Source of the DNA: Siderastrea radians
Taxonomy: Eukaryota; Cnidaria; Anthozoa; Scleractinia; Rhizangiidae
Direction of reading: 5' to 3'
NCBI GenBank assembly: GCA_964017195.1
Contig: OZ024890.1
Span: 23,931,201 to 23,995,200, forward strand
Length of the DNA: 64,000 bases
Under the pieces are notes generated by a model. The model saw only the letters and a list, made by a program, of their open reading frames with translations. It did no database searches and was not told where the DNA came from. Positions 36,277-47,654 of the stretch are shown in pieces. How positions within the stretch are numbered: the first letter of the stretch is position 1; every line of letters begins with the position of its first letter. The position numbers were made by a program, and so were the translations under genes.

Positions 36277-36569
36277 GGTTCCAATGGGTTGTGAAAAACC
36301 TGGAAAGTCACGGAGTTTTAGAATTTCATTTTCCGGGCCTGGAAAGTCATGGACATCAAGCATTTGTCATGGAAAGTTCATTGTACAAACTCAATTTAGC
36401 AGTTACCCTTTCTTTAAATGAAAAGAAAGTTACTGGGTCGTAAACTGGATCTACGTTACCTTTTTTGTAAACAAGAGGCTAAATTTCGTCACGGAAAATG
36501 TTTAAAGGTCATGGATAAGGTCGTAGAAAGTCCTAGAATTTCAAAATCTTAAAAGGGTGCGAACCCTGG
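36277..36569. mobile_element. ~290-bp inverted-repeat element, hAT-like ends
   Basis: Begins CAGGGTTCCAATGGG and ends GGGTGCGAACCCTG, the CAGGG..CCCTG signature of hAT termini. The interior repeats TGGAAAGTCA / CATGGA strings. I could not confirm an 8-base target duplication. Confidence 0.55.
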
Positions 36570-37028
36570 ATTGCTGGGCTCAGAGGCTCTAGCTATCGAG
36601 TTTGGAATAGTTTGTTTTCATTTTACAAGGTGGTTTGGTTGTCATTGTCTAATTGTTTCTAGTTGTAGCAGTAGCACTGTAATGGTACTCTTTTCAGCAA
36701 TCGATTCAACCAAGGCGAATAAAAAAATCTTTTATGTGGTCTATTCTGTATCCGTTTTTGAGATTTTATCTGGAGAATTCTCTTATCGCTTTTGGAATTC
36801 TTGGATCCGTTTTGCTAATAAAGTGAAGCTTTAGAGGACAATTTTCACGATCACACGCCCTGCCTCACAGAGCCTCGAGGACTGTGGTGCGTGTTTTATC
36901 TGTTCTTCTCACGGTGATTGCGGTTATTAGCCCCTGGAAAAGACGTGTTCCAGCGTCACCTGGCAAAATGGTTGAAAGTTCTGGGAAAACTGCTTTGAAA
37001 GTGGTGAACGTAACCCATGAATGATATA

Positions 37029-37628
37029 AATGTGGTGGTGAATTTTAAGCCTGGTGAATTAGAAAGAGGTTTATTCAGTGAGTGACACAGGCGACTTGGA
37101 AAAAAAATCCGAGTTCTCCCAACAGGAGTCGAACCTATGACCGTCTGGTTACTAGTCCAGATGCTCTACCACTGAGCTACAGGAGACTCGTGGGAGCCAA
37201 GGCCATTAAACTAGGTTCATGTGACAAACATCCTGCATACTGCTAGGACTGGAATGTCGATAGGTGGCATATTCGCCACCGCCTGTGTCACTCACTGAAT
37301 AGCCCTTTTCACAGTTACCTTTTCTCATTTGCATTACAATGTTTTTGAACATGGATGTGAGGCAATTTCGGGCAATTTTGTAGTTTCTGCCCGAAATTGC
37401 CTCACATCCACGTTCAAAACCATTCTAATGCAAATGAGAAAAGGTAACTGTGAAAAGGGCTATTTCTCATATATTTCACCAGGCTTAAAATTCACCATCA
37501 CATTTATATCATTGCAAATATGCCACCTATCGACATTCCAGTTCTAGCAGTATGCAGGATGTTTGTCACATGAACCTAGTTTAGTGGCCTTAGCTCACTG
37601 TGTCACTCACTGAATAAACATCTTTCTC
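37029..37628. mobile_element. SINE-derived inverted dimer with 15-bp target-site duplication
   Basis: CGTAACCCATGAATG occurs directly repeated at about 37014-37028 and 37629-37643 and brackets a ~600-base palindromic structure. The centre (37300-37463) is a hairpin with ~75-base arms; outside it, blocks such as CACATGAACCTAGTTTA and ATGCCACCTATCGACATTCC are inverted in the two halves. Only the left half keeps the tRNA-like head (37111-37189, -); in the right half that head is deleted. A 15-base duplication points to LINE-type insertion. Confidence 0.8.
37111..37189 (-). other. tRNA-like head of the SINE (Thr/AGT-like)
   Basis: On the - strand it shows GTAGCTCAGTGGTAGAGCA (box A) and GGTTCGACTCC (box B). 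The anticodon arm TCTGG..CCAGA encloses eight bases rather than seven, and the acceptor stem is imperfect. I therefore read it as a SINE promoter head, not a functional tRNA gene. Confidence 0.75.
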
Positions 37629-37643
37629 GTAACCCATGAATGT

Positions 37644-38385
37644 TTTCAGAAGTCCTATTTTGTCTATAATTACCATTCCTCTTTCCACACTGAAGGTGCT
37701 CTGCCAGGAATTCAGGTATATACAGGTATTGATTGCTGGCTGTGAGTCATAACACGTAGCAATCTTCTTCTAACCATCCCACCCGACATATCGTTTGAAA
37801 TTTTTTGTAATCCAGGGGTAAAATTCTTCTTAGATTTTACTGCTAAGAAAGGACAGATAAAATCTTTGCTAGTAACGCAAGGTTGCTTTTGTCACAAAGG
37901 TGGTTTAAGGGTGCTGTCCAGAGGGTAGCTAATAAGAGAACGTATAGCGGTCAAGCCAAGCTCGAGGTCATCAGTGTTTATTGTAGTAAAAAGGCAGTGC
38001 TTATCAATACCATGCAAGCTCATGAAGTATCACCACTAAGAGGTTTGCGTGTTTCGTTAAAACCGACATGCATTCAGGTCTAAAGGACTGTAGTTATTTT
38101 CGTTAACTCCTTTAAAGTCCTTAAAGAAGCAGCTTCTTTGAAGACCATGCACATACAGCAAAAGAGGACACTGACATTTCAGACTACCAAAGACCGCTCT
38201 TTTCGTTTTAACAGCTGGAAACCTTTCGCTAACTGACACGTATTAGGATAACTAGCCTACCATGTTCTTTGGTGTAACAGTCACCTCCACTGCTGTGCGG
38301 AAAACGCTTCAAGATCAACGTTAAGAACCCACCTTTGTGTCGTGTTTTGTAACTACAAATTGAACAGAAGCTGATTATATATGTT
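37644..38385. other. Intergenic, no gene recognised
   Basis: No supported gene or repeat seen. Confidence 0.4.
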
Positions 38386-38389
38386 AGTA

Positions 38390-39350
38390 AATATTTATTA
38401 AAACTAGTTTTAACGTTTGGTAATAGAAACTTAAGGATTTACAGTCACCAAAGCCAAAGTAATTATGCTGTCAAAAATCTGCTTATACGACTAAATACAT
38501 TTTTAATTAATAAGTAAATATTTTTGTAACACGGTGACCTAATTAAATCTTAAGGCTACACAGCTCTTACTGGCAACACAGCTTAGGTGTCTACTTTGAA
38601 ATACCTACATAAGGAGTAGAATTCTTTGTAATTAAAGAGTAAATATTCTTGTAACACGTTACCTAATAAAATCTCAACGTTTGACAGTTCTTACTGACAA
38701 CACAACCAAAGAACTTACTGAAAAAAAAAACTACTTGACGAGTAGTTACCTTTTTTTAATTATTAAAGTAACAAGTTACCGTTCACAGTTCTTCCTGGCA
38801 ACACGGCCAACAAAGAGTCTACTTGACGATTAAATATCTTTTTTTGTCTTTTTGTAATATGCTCACTAAAGGATTCTCAATGTTTTAAAGTTGTTACTGG
38901 CAACAGCTACCAAAGTAATTACCTATACGAGTAAATATCATTTTTCTTGACGATTTACACAGGTTTTGCTGGTACATGTCCCAAGCAATTACTGTTTTGA
39001 AGAGTTCCCCAGTTGTTGTTGGCTACTTCGCCGAAGTAATTACATCATTACTTATGGGAATAAACATCGAAATATTCTTAACGCGTTGCACGGGTTGCAC
39101 GGTTCTTGCTGGCTAAATGGCAATAAAACAATGACTTGCTGAAATCTACTGACTTGTATGAGTAAATATCCCTTGCTGGCCACATAGCCAAGTAATTACT
39201 TTATAAAGTCTACTTCTATAAGTTCTTATCCATTACGTTTCTTTAAGAGTTCCACAGTTTTTGTTGGTTACATGACCAAACTAATTTCGTTATATAGTCT
39301 ACCTATAAGAGTAAATATCTGGGTTTTCTTGACAAGTAAATATTTTATCG
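38390..39350 (-). repeat. Degenerate ~95-bp minisatellite behind the IRG gene
   Basis: About nine worn copies of a unit that includes GAGTAAATAT, a T-rich stretch with TAACACG, CAGTTCTTGCTGGCAACA, CCAAAGTAATTAC and AAGTCTACTT. It stops within a few bases of the end of the IRG reading frame, so it would lie in that gene's 3' UTR. Confidence 0.75.
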
Positions 39351-40473
39351 CAAGCTTAATCAATTTCAGTGTCAATCCCGACGACTGCCTGTTGAGCGAC
39401 TTCCATCAGGACTAAATTCGCCACTTCTTGACATTTTTCAAAAGCTCCTTTAGGGCAAGATATGTGGCCGTAAACGACATACCGCTGGCTATGAGCGAGC
39501 CTATAATCGGAACAAAAGGAGCGAAGCCCTCGACGGCTGCTTCCGCACTAAAGGCCTCCAGAAATGCAACAAGATGCGGAATAGTCGTCAGGCTAACTTT
39601 ACTAACTTTTTCTTGGATGGAAAAAGGAAGCGCCGCGAACTCATCCGAACCTTCCTCAGGAAGACCAAGCTGGGACCTGTAAAAGCTCACTTCCTTCAGT
39701 ATTAGCAGGGTGTCAACGCCAAAAGCCAATCCGGAAATCGGGACAACAGCAGCAGCAGCACATGCTGAAGCAACCATCCATATGCGCCCTTTGAGGACCT
39801 AAACTTTTCTTTTCAAAATTTGAGTTCACAAACTTGTTAGAATGTTCAGAGGCAAGGTCAGACTCTCTCGCTGATATATCGACAGTGCATCTAGGATGGC
39901 CTGTGTTAGTCGAGCAAAGTCCCATTTGGCAGGAACATGGCTGCTTATCAAAAATACATCTTGCTCACGGGTCAGCAGGTCACTCAGATTTTCCAAACAG
40001 TCGCGTCGGATTTTCCCCAGCACGGCATCTTCTTGGAACGCTCGCTTTCGCCTCTCGGCTCGAATATTTTCATCGATTTTTGTGCGAACGAAGAAGAATT
40101 TCTTATCAAACGATTTAATTTTCCTGGCCAACTGCAGGTCATTTTCGGTGAATCGGTTGGCTGTGAAGATAAGGAACGCGTGGAACTTCTCCAACTCCAC
40201 TTTCTTGCAGTATGTTTCCAGGTCAGGATAGTTTGGAGTCCCTATTCCTGGTAAATCCCAAAACTTTATGTTAGGATTGGTCGGGTGGTCATATGGAGTC
40301 GGATGTTTAGTGCCCTCTTTGACATCAACCTCAGCTGCCCCTTCATCGTCCTCATTAAGGCTATAAAAAACAACAATTGCTATTCAAATATTGGCAAAAG
40401 GTTTGTACATTTTATCTCTGCAGCTCTTTTCTGAGCTGTATCTGGTCATGAATTGCATTGTGTTAATATCAGT

Positions 40474-40731
40474 TTATTGTATTTTTGCAGACAAATCAGG
40501 GAAACTGAGACACGAATTTTGTGGAAGTTGTTTTTCCCTTGATTCAACTGCTTTTCGAACCGGTGCTAAGTGGACATCCTGGGAGAATGCTTTAAGGTCC
40601 GCTTGATTCAGGGTGCCTGCTACACTGGGGTCATAGAATACGTCATAATTGGTGTAGCGCCCGCCTTTCGGTGTGAAACGGGGCGCGAGAATGCAGTTGT
40701 ACGAGTCATCAGTCTGTATCAGGGGTTTCAA
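40474..40731 (-). other. Unidentified open frame inside the IRG intron
   Basis: An 85-codon frame of balanced, protein-like composition (strings such as YTNYDVFYDPSVAG and VHLAPVRKAVESREK). I do not recognise a family. It could be a relic of a mobile element or an exon of another gene. No matching splice structure was found. Confidence 0.25.
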
Positions 40732-40925
40732 TAAAATTTGAAGTAGGCAGCTGGTTTAAATGAGTAACCGACTGTGTCAACAATATCGTTTGAAAGAATC
40801 TTTCTTAATTACTTTGATTTAGGGAATAAGTAGCCGACTTCTCTGAGCGAAGTAGCCGACACTTTTCGTCGGCCGTCGGTGCTTATTGAAAGCACTGCTG
40901 AATCCAATCCGTTTATTCAGTAGCG

Positions 40926-41318
40926 ATGTTGCGACGACTTAAGGCTTACAATCGTCCGGGTTCAGGACTGTCAAAGACTGTAATAAACCATACTCGTAAG
41001 TGGCTTCGAGTGAAGCTAAAACTGAACCAGGTAGCGAAGCTACAAAAATCAAAACGTTCTTGCTCGCACGAGGAGCAGTCCCCTGAAAGTCCCGTATCTA
41101 AACTAAGGCATGACGGGATGCGTCACGCAAACAAAACGACTGTGAAGGCGTTACAATTGGTGTCAAATATATCCCACTATATTGAACGTTCAAAAGGCCC
41201 AATGCACACGAGTGTAGATGAAACAGTTTGGAGAGATTTTATGCTCTTGAGGTTTTTCCTTTCTTTTCAGCCTTGCTATCGTGTTCTGAGACTGAGAATA
41301 GTCGTTATTCTTTTCTGA
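40926..41318 (+). other. Unidentified open frame inside the IRG intron
   Basis: A 130-codon frame, basic and Ser/Lys-rich in its first 100 residues (RRLKAYNRPGSG, KLQKSKRSCSHEEQ); the last ~30 read through a pyrimidine tract that looks like a splice acceptor (CTTTCTTTTCAG at about 41260-41271). It is opposite in strand to IRG. No family is recognised. Confidence 0.25.
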
Positions 41319-41371
41319 TTTTTCGCATCCACCGGCACGATACACGAGTAGTGAAACGTAAAGGTGGATTG

Positions 41372-42634
41372 TGTGTTTCCAGAAAATATCCATATCCCCC
41401 CCACGGATGGTCGTTCAGTTTTAACCCCCCCACCCCCCCTGGAATTTCCATTCCAGAGGGTCTGTGGTGGACCCCCCACCCCCCAGGATTTTCCAGTTTT
41501 TTTTTTTCACTTTTTTTTTACAAGCCTTAACAATTTTTTAGCATTGTTCGCTTATTACAGGGCCTCTGATATTATGCTATGTTGCGATTTCGCATAATTG
41601 ACCTCAAATCGCAACTTGTCATATAATTCATCACAAATCGCAAAATTCGTACAAAATCGCACAAATGAGAAAAGATAAAGGAAATACTCGCTTTAACTAA
41701 GTCCTAAGACAATTTCAAAGTTGTTTCAAGGTGGTTTACCTGTCGAAAACCCTTGGAAAACCTCTGATGTGGTTTCCAATCGAACAACATTACTTCGGGC
41801 AGGCAACTTCCTTTTTCAGTTTCAACTTAGCCATAACAACATTCCCACAAATAAATTTGCTTTCTTTCTTTGCTTTCTTGTATTGTACTGCAGTTTACAA
41901 GGCAAAATGGCTGAATGCAGAATGTTTAAATCTTTCCATGAAGTCAAAAACATCGTAGAGTGTTCGATCGTGTCTTCGATCGTTCGACACCGCACGTTAA
42001 CACATGCGCCTTCATTATTCAGTCAGCGGTATCTTGTGACACTTCATATAAACTCAGAGACACAAGAAAAGTACTAATTTCTAAGAAAAAGGCTTCTCGA
42101 TGAAAATGTTCATGAGTTTTTAAATCTTTTTAGTGCTCGCTTTGTGTATAATTTTGCACGTTTAAATTTTACAGATCTGCTGAGGATTGACAGTTAAAGT
42201 TAATAAAGAAAATATAAACTTCCGGTGTAGAATTATGTTTTCTTCCGGTAGAGATGAGACCTAGGGATCTGGGTACCAATTTGCTACGGGCGGCCATCTT
42301 GATTTATCTCGCGTGCAGAGCGTGCGAAAATGAAGTGAATTATGCTTCCTCCGAAGGATGACCGCGATCTCTCAGCAAAGAAAAAGACGTTTGAGACCAA
42401 CATCTTGAATTTCTTTTTGGAAAGGGCATCTGTTTCAAATTTTATGGCGCTACAAATAAAAAATTCAGGTACGTTTGTCTAGCACACTTCGCGTCGTTTG
42501 TGGAGAACCCTGGAAAATTATTCGCGTTAGCACCCCCATACCCCTCGGAAATTTCTACCTTTTAGCCCCCCCACCCCCTAGGAATTTCCATTGACCATCC
42601 GTGGGGGGGGTATGGATATTTTCTGGAACCACAC
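41372..42634. mobile_element. 1.26-kb inverted-repeat element in the IRG intron
   Basis: Ends are ~40-base inverted repeats: TTCCAGAAAATATCCATA with a C run and CACGGATGGTC at the left, and the complement at about 42593-42630. Subterminal CCCCCCACCCCC and GGAATTTCCATT blocks occur on both sides. The interior has a GGCGGCCATCTTG promoter-like string near 42290 and the possible exon at 42342-42468. Confidence 0.7.
42342..42468 (+). other. Possible first coding exon inside the element
   Basis: The ATG at 42342 opens 42 codons (MLPPKDDRDLSAKKKTFETN at the start) and ends at a strong donor, TCAG|GTACGTTT, at 42469. It lies 50 bases after a CpG-rich promoter-like stretch. No continuation was identified, and it may be the 5' remnant of the element's own gene. 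Confidence 0.3.
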
Positions 42635-43720
42635 ATTGATGAACTGTCAGACGTATGCTATCTGAGAGCCCGGAAGAGGCTAACGTAGCGTAATCCTTTC
42701 AAGCAAGAGTAATTGACTTTGTTGTTGCACAAGAGGCATTACTCACGGTAAAATATCATTTCAATGATGGTTTTTACTCAGAAACAATACAGTTATCTTA
42801 CGCATCTACCCTGGGAAATTCTCAATGTAATAGTCACTTGCACCGAGCTGAAGATGTTTGAAGTTTACCATAAAGGTTTGACTCATACTTCCGGTTTTGT
42901 TCCGTCTTCTAAAAGCGAAACTAGGAACGTACTTCGCAAACAAGTCGAAAATGAAGCAAGGGTGTGATTTTGATAAAAAGTTTTCCCTGGGAAAGTGATG
43001 GAAAAATGTACTAAAAAGCCTTTACTTTACTTGGCTATTATCACATGTTCTGTTTACTTTCTTTATTTTGGTCCAAAACGTCGTTAACATTGTTCACACG
43101 AGTTATGGTATGGTACACAATCTACAGTCTACACATCGAATCTTACACACCAGTGCTGAACGTTACTGAAGCTGATTTCAATACATTTAGAAAACAAGAC
43201 GTATGTCGGTATAACATGCATTGTGGATCAATGAATCCTATTTTATTAGCTATATTAGAATGTACTCACTCTCGTAATGAGTGAATAAAACTGGATTTTC
43301 CAGCTCCTGAGTCGCCAGTAATTGCGAAGTTCATCTCGGCTTCTTGCCATCTTTCCAGTCTCTTCTTAAAGTCATTAATAATCGAAACACCATAAAGATC
43401 AACGTCTTCTAGAAGCTCTATAAACTTGGTTAATTCACAGTCCTCGGATCCAACATGTCCAGCATCCATGACGAATTCAGGGATGGAAGACATGTTTATT
43501 GTCCTCACGGCAGTTGCGTCGTGGCCTCTGTACTGATAACAAACAAATGCTTGCTGATGCTAGAGGCTGCTTTCCTTATGGTCAGCAGAAAGGTAACAGC
43601 GTGGCTGGGATCAGATTATTCGTTTTGTTTACTTCAAAAGGAGCTACTTTTCAGAGGAAGCGATTTATCCGATTATCCGAGGCAAAGTTTTCGGTCATTT
43701 CAAAACATTAATCCAAAAAG

Positions 43721-43742
43721 AGAGAGAGAGAGAGAGAGAGAG
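43721..43742 (+). repeat. (GA)n microsatellite
   Basis: Eleven GA units, about 230 bases upstream of the IRG start codon. A similar run at 48263-48284 goes with the rearranged copy described there. Confidence 0.9.
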
Positions 43743-43744
43743 CC

Positions 43745-43940
43745 AGAGGAAAGGGCACTTTTGTAACGAAAAAAGGGAACTTTCGTAACGAAAAAGGGAA
43801 CTTTTGTTACGTCGGGAACTTTTGTAACGAAAAAAGGGAACTTTTGTAACGATTAATGGGGAACTTTTGTAACGACAGGGAACTTTGGTAACGGCAAGGA
43901 ACTTTTGTAACGTAAAAACAGGGAACTTTAGTAACGAGTG
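43745..43940 (+). repeat. Tandem array upstream of the IRG gene
   Basis: About nine copies of a 20-28-base unit, GGGAACTTTTGTAACGAAAA with variable spacer (for example at 43781, 43801, 43824, 43840). It lies in the presumed promoter of the IRG gene. The GAAA(N)GGGAACTTT phase vaguely recalls interferon-response elements; that is speculation. Confidence 0.85.
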
Positions 43941-43949
43941 TGGGGACAA

Positions 43950-44790
43950 TGTCGCACAGTCACCTCTTTAATCAACCTAGAAAAATGGGGATTGTTCCAA
44001 TAGTCAAATCTCTTTGTTGATTTCGTCAAAATACATAGTTACAACCTTCTGTTAACGATTTCTTAACAAAACAAGCTTGATCACCTTCAGCCTCCGTACG
44101 GAATTTAAGCGGCAAAATTCCACACGTTTGTCCGCACTATTTACCAACCATTTTTTTCTTTAATTTTTGCCAAGCCTAAGCTGTCAAAAATATGGCAAAA
44201 TGTTTTTTCATGCAGGCAGAATTCATATACATAATACCTACTAAGGAGCTCTATCCCTTTTCCGGACCAAAAAATTTCCAATCTTTTTCCAGGTCGGATA
44301 ACCTGAAATGACTGGTATACTGCACTGAGTTGAAACTGCGACTACGACATCTGTTGGAACTCAACGAACACATAAACCCTCAATTTAAACTATATTTTAA
44401 TCAATTTTTGGCTCTAAAAGCAAGATGCAACGAACGGTCATTTTACATAAGAAAAGAACCGTCTTGGTCCAACAAATGTAGTGTTGTTACACAAAAATCA
44501 AAAACTGAAAATAAGGAAAATTAAAAGGATTTGGGTTGTTACAAGAATTTAAAGAACATCATATAATTAGTAAACATAAAGAACAAGCGAGCTGGTTTAG
44601 GTATCACTAGGTGTCAGTGGATTCTGTGGAAGGGAGAAAGCCTTCTGACATGCCATGAAAAATTACACAACACTTAAGAAAAGGCAAGACCAAGAAGTGA
44701 AATTTAAGATTTGTGATTGTTACGGGCCGGTGTTAGGTTGGAAAAGAAATAACACAAACGTCTACCTGTGTTTTCTATCTCACACCAACT
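43950..44790. other. Intergenic, no gene recognised
   Basis: AT-rich with no supported feature. Confidence 0.4.
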
Positions 44791-44913
44791 GTCTCTAAGA
44801 CATGCGACGTTTATGTATAAAAATGTTTGAACGGTCTAGCTCCTGTGTACTTCCAGAGCTTGTTTACCTTGAGGTGTGGTATTCACAGCCTTAACACCTG
44901 GCGTAATAATTAG
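44791..44913 (+). pseudogene. LINE reverse-transcriptase C-terminal remnant
   Basis: Translating from about 44822 gives KCLNGLAPVYFQSLFTLR and then IHSLNT, the familiar tail of non-LTR polymerases (KxLNxxAPxYLxxLF). The bases just before (LSLRHATFMYK) are in another frame, so a frameshift is present. The rest of the element is gone. Confidence 0.6.
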
Positions 44914-47640
44914 TCGCAGGTCCCAAGTGCAGTGTTGCCCTCGCACAAGATGCCTCGCAATTTGATTTATGCGCACGTTAGTTTTTTTTTTCATTTTTTA
45001 TGTAAATCAAATTTTTCTTATTATAATTTTAATGTTTTTCTTCACTGTAATTATAACTTATTACTCTCAAGAAAGGTTGCAAATTGGTTTCAAAATCCTC
45101 AGGAGAAAATTAATAAATGTACTTGTAATTATATTCTATCCCACGTTCGGGTAAGGCAGTATTCACCTTGCGCTCTTATTGCGTAGGCCCACAAATTGCT
45201 ACGGAACTTCAACGTTCATGTGGCATAAAATAGACGTTTATCCAATCTCAACGACGGTTTTCATCTCAGCAACCTATTAATTCAAAAGATGAAGAATAAA
45301 AGACTTCTTGGAACAAGTAACAAGTAGTGGCTCCTATAAGGTTCTTAAGTGACTTTCCTTAGTAATTTGTAACTAATCACTTCCCTACCCTGCGTGTAGC
45401 TAAATAGGAAAGGACTTTTCTTGGTCGCCTATGTAACGGTATAGATCGGGTGATACAGCTGACGGCTCTAAACCCTATTTAGCTTGGGAGGTGGGGAGAA
45501 CAAAGTGCCCGCGCTCAATTTGAACGCTAATAACTTTGTAATATGCAAAAGCCACCAAACTGTGTTACTTTCCCTAAAATTTATCTAGAAACAATTTGGT
45601 GTGACATGTCCTTGTTCAACCAATTTGGTGTTGCCATGGCAGCCATATTTTGACAGGTGCTTTTTCACAATTTTAAGTTTTACTGTTCTAAGTGAAAAAT
45701 TTCATTTCCACTTCGCTAACTTTTACACTTTTACACCATTTGAGTCTTCTTATGTTGGTTTTCAATGGTTATTGTGAAATGTTAATGGTTTCTCAAGGTT
45801 TTGGAAAAAGCAAGGAATTACGGCAGGTGACGTCATCAAATGTTGTTGTTGGACCTCAAAGGAAACGTTTTGGGACACCTATATCACCCTCGACATTTTC
45901 TTGACAAGGCTTTAATACTCTCGGAGTTGGATTCAATTTTTGTCCTCACAATTCTTAACCTCGGACGTACAAGGGATGGGGAGGGGGGTTATAGGCCCCA
46001 TAAGGTTTTTCTTGAGTTTTTCTAATATGATTTTTCATCAGCACCTGCCATTGTCAGTAGCTGTACGCATATCCCTTAGACACATTTTGACCTAAGTTTG
46101 GTGCGAATCGTTTACTACGGTTACGAAATATGACGTCATAAGTAGCAGGAGCAGGTGGTCAGGCTATTTTTGAGTAAAAATGCGTGTTGTTAGGTGATAG
46201 CATTAAAAATGTCAATTTCCGCCTTTTTATGAGAACTTCTACAATACTAGATGGTGGCGTCACAGGCCCCCAGCAGCGCCACAACCAATAATATATACCT
46301 CAACTTGTAGAGCACATCACAGACAAAAGGAAAATCTTTTCAAAACATGGTAACATATAAGAAACCCAAGAGGGGTTCCATCACCCCCCCCCCCCCTTCC
46401 TCCCATTGTACCACTCTGGGGGTATGACTTTTCCCTTGCGTCCGAGGGTCAAGACTTCGCTCGAAAAAAGCTTCAGCTAAAGGGGGAGAAAAGGAAAATT
46501 TTAAACTTAATTGTGCTATATGTTACATTTTAAGATCATTTTGATCATTCATTTATTGGTTTGAATTACTTTTAGGCCAATTTTGGTGGTTTTCAGAGGT
46601 TTTGACAAAAACATAAAATCTTAGATGACAGATTAAAGATGGCCACCATTTGGCAATAATGACGTAATACCCACATCATGTGACGTCATCAGGTCATGTT
46701 GCGAACTTCAAAAGAAAGATACAAAAAAAGCCCAAGCTGAATAGGATTAAGAGTGGACCCTGTAACAGCTAAAAATGGAATGTTTAGCAACGTTTAACTG
46801 TTACTGCCGTATATTTGAATAGATGATATTGAATGGCGCGAAATAACTTGAAAATGCCGTTCACCACTACAATGTACATAAGTAGTTAAAAAAAATTAAA
46901 GCCACTGTCATTAAGACCACATTTGGAATTTCTAGCTAATTAAGCGCAATAATATACAAAGATATCAATCAAGGATAAGTGAAATACATTAAAAAAGTGA
47001 AATGAAAGCAGAGTAGTATGTACAAAGTTTCCTGCAGACCAGTAAATAGTTCAAAAGGTTGTCCTAACTTTGCGCTACAAATCAGACCTTGTAAAGGCTT
47101 GAACTACAAGTTTAGCCGGTAATACTCAATCATCATCATCTTGTTTATCATTCTTTTGTTCATCTTCTTTTTACTTGAAGTAAAGGGTACACGTTCTTTA
47201 TAAATACTTTTACTACTAAATGCACTCCTCTGCAATATTTTATTTGAAGTTGTCCCAGAGCTACGCCCTCTTCCTTGTACGACAAAACGATGGTTGTCTC
47301 GGGTGCTGTATAAAACTTCACCGTTTTGTGCATTGCTTTGGAAATGTTTCTAAGCAACAGAATAGCTCACAGGCAGTCAGTTGTATGTTACACAATTAGT
47401 ATTACTCATTTTTACTATAATTCAGCGATACATTGAGTCGTATATACAATTCCTGCAACCATACACCCTTACCGCCATTACCGCGAAAAGCGCCAAAGTA
47501 GAATAAATACATTTCCACAGCTCTAACTCCTCTTCCTTTTTTAGGACAAAGTTCAATTTTTGGTCAACTATTTCTGTCATACTAAAGTTTAATTTGATTG
47601 CATTAAACTTCACAATCTCTCAAGAAATTATTGTGAAACC
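44914..47640. other. Non-coding repeat-derived stretch
   Basis: No gene. 45480-46800 has the feel of a long worn mobile element (repeated TGACGTCAT, CCATATTTTGACA and C/G-run blocks such as 45980 and 46383) without coding motifs or clear ends. Confidence 0.4.
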
Positions 47641-47654
47641 ACCTTCTGGAACTT

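Larger units (their letters stand above)
39356..43493 (-). pseudogene. Immunity-related GTPase (IRG/p47 family), two exons, disabled
   Basis: IRG proteins are dynamin-like GTPases of cell-autonomous defence against intracellular microbes. Exon 1 (43493-43270) has the G1 loop GDSGAGKSS (residues 60-68); a perfect GTGAGT donor joins in frame to exon 2 (40360-39356; acceptor TTTTTATAG), with G3 DLPG (110-113), family strings NIKFWDLPGIGTP, RFTEND and FFFVRTKID (G4 TKID at 168-171), and a hydrophobic helical C-terminal half. Three lesions: in-frame TGA at 39828-39826 (codon 253), TAG at 39801-39799 (codon 262), and loss of one base in an A run near 39440; beyond it the other frame stays IRG-like to a stop at 39358. 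Homology is collinear across both stops, so they are not an intron. Intron 1 is 2.9 kb and full of repeats. Confidence 0.9.

Noticed and set aside
37111..37189. Functional tRNA-Thr gene
   Set aside because: Box A and B are good, but the anticodon loop has eight bases, the acceptor stem is imperfect, and it lies inside a SINE-type insertion.
38390..39350. CRISPR or centromeric satellite
   Set aside because: Worn copies, local, and tied to one gene end.
39799..39833. Short intron removing the two IRG stop codons
   Set aside because: A GT..AG interval of about 35 bases exists, but it is shorter than animal introns and removing it would delete residues that align with the family.
43745..43940. 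CRISPR-like array
   Set aside because: Units are 20-28 bases with no unique spacers, in animal DNA; it is a minisatellite.
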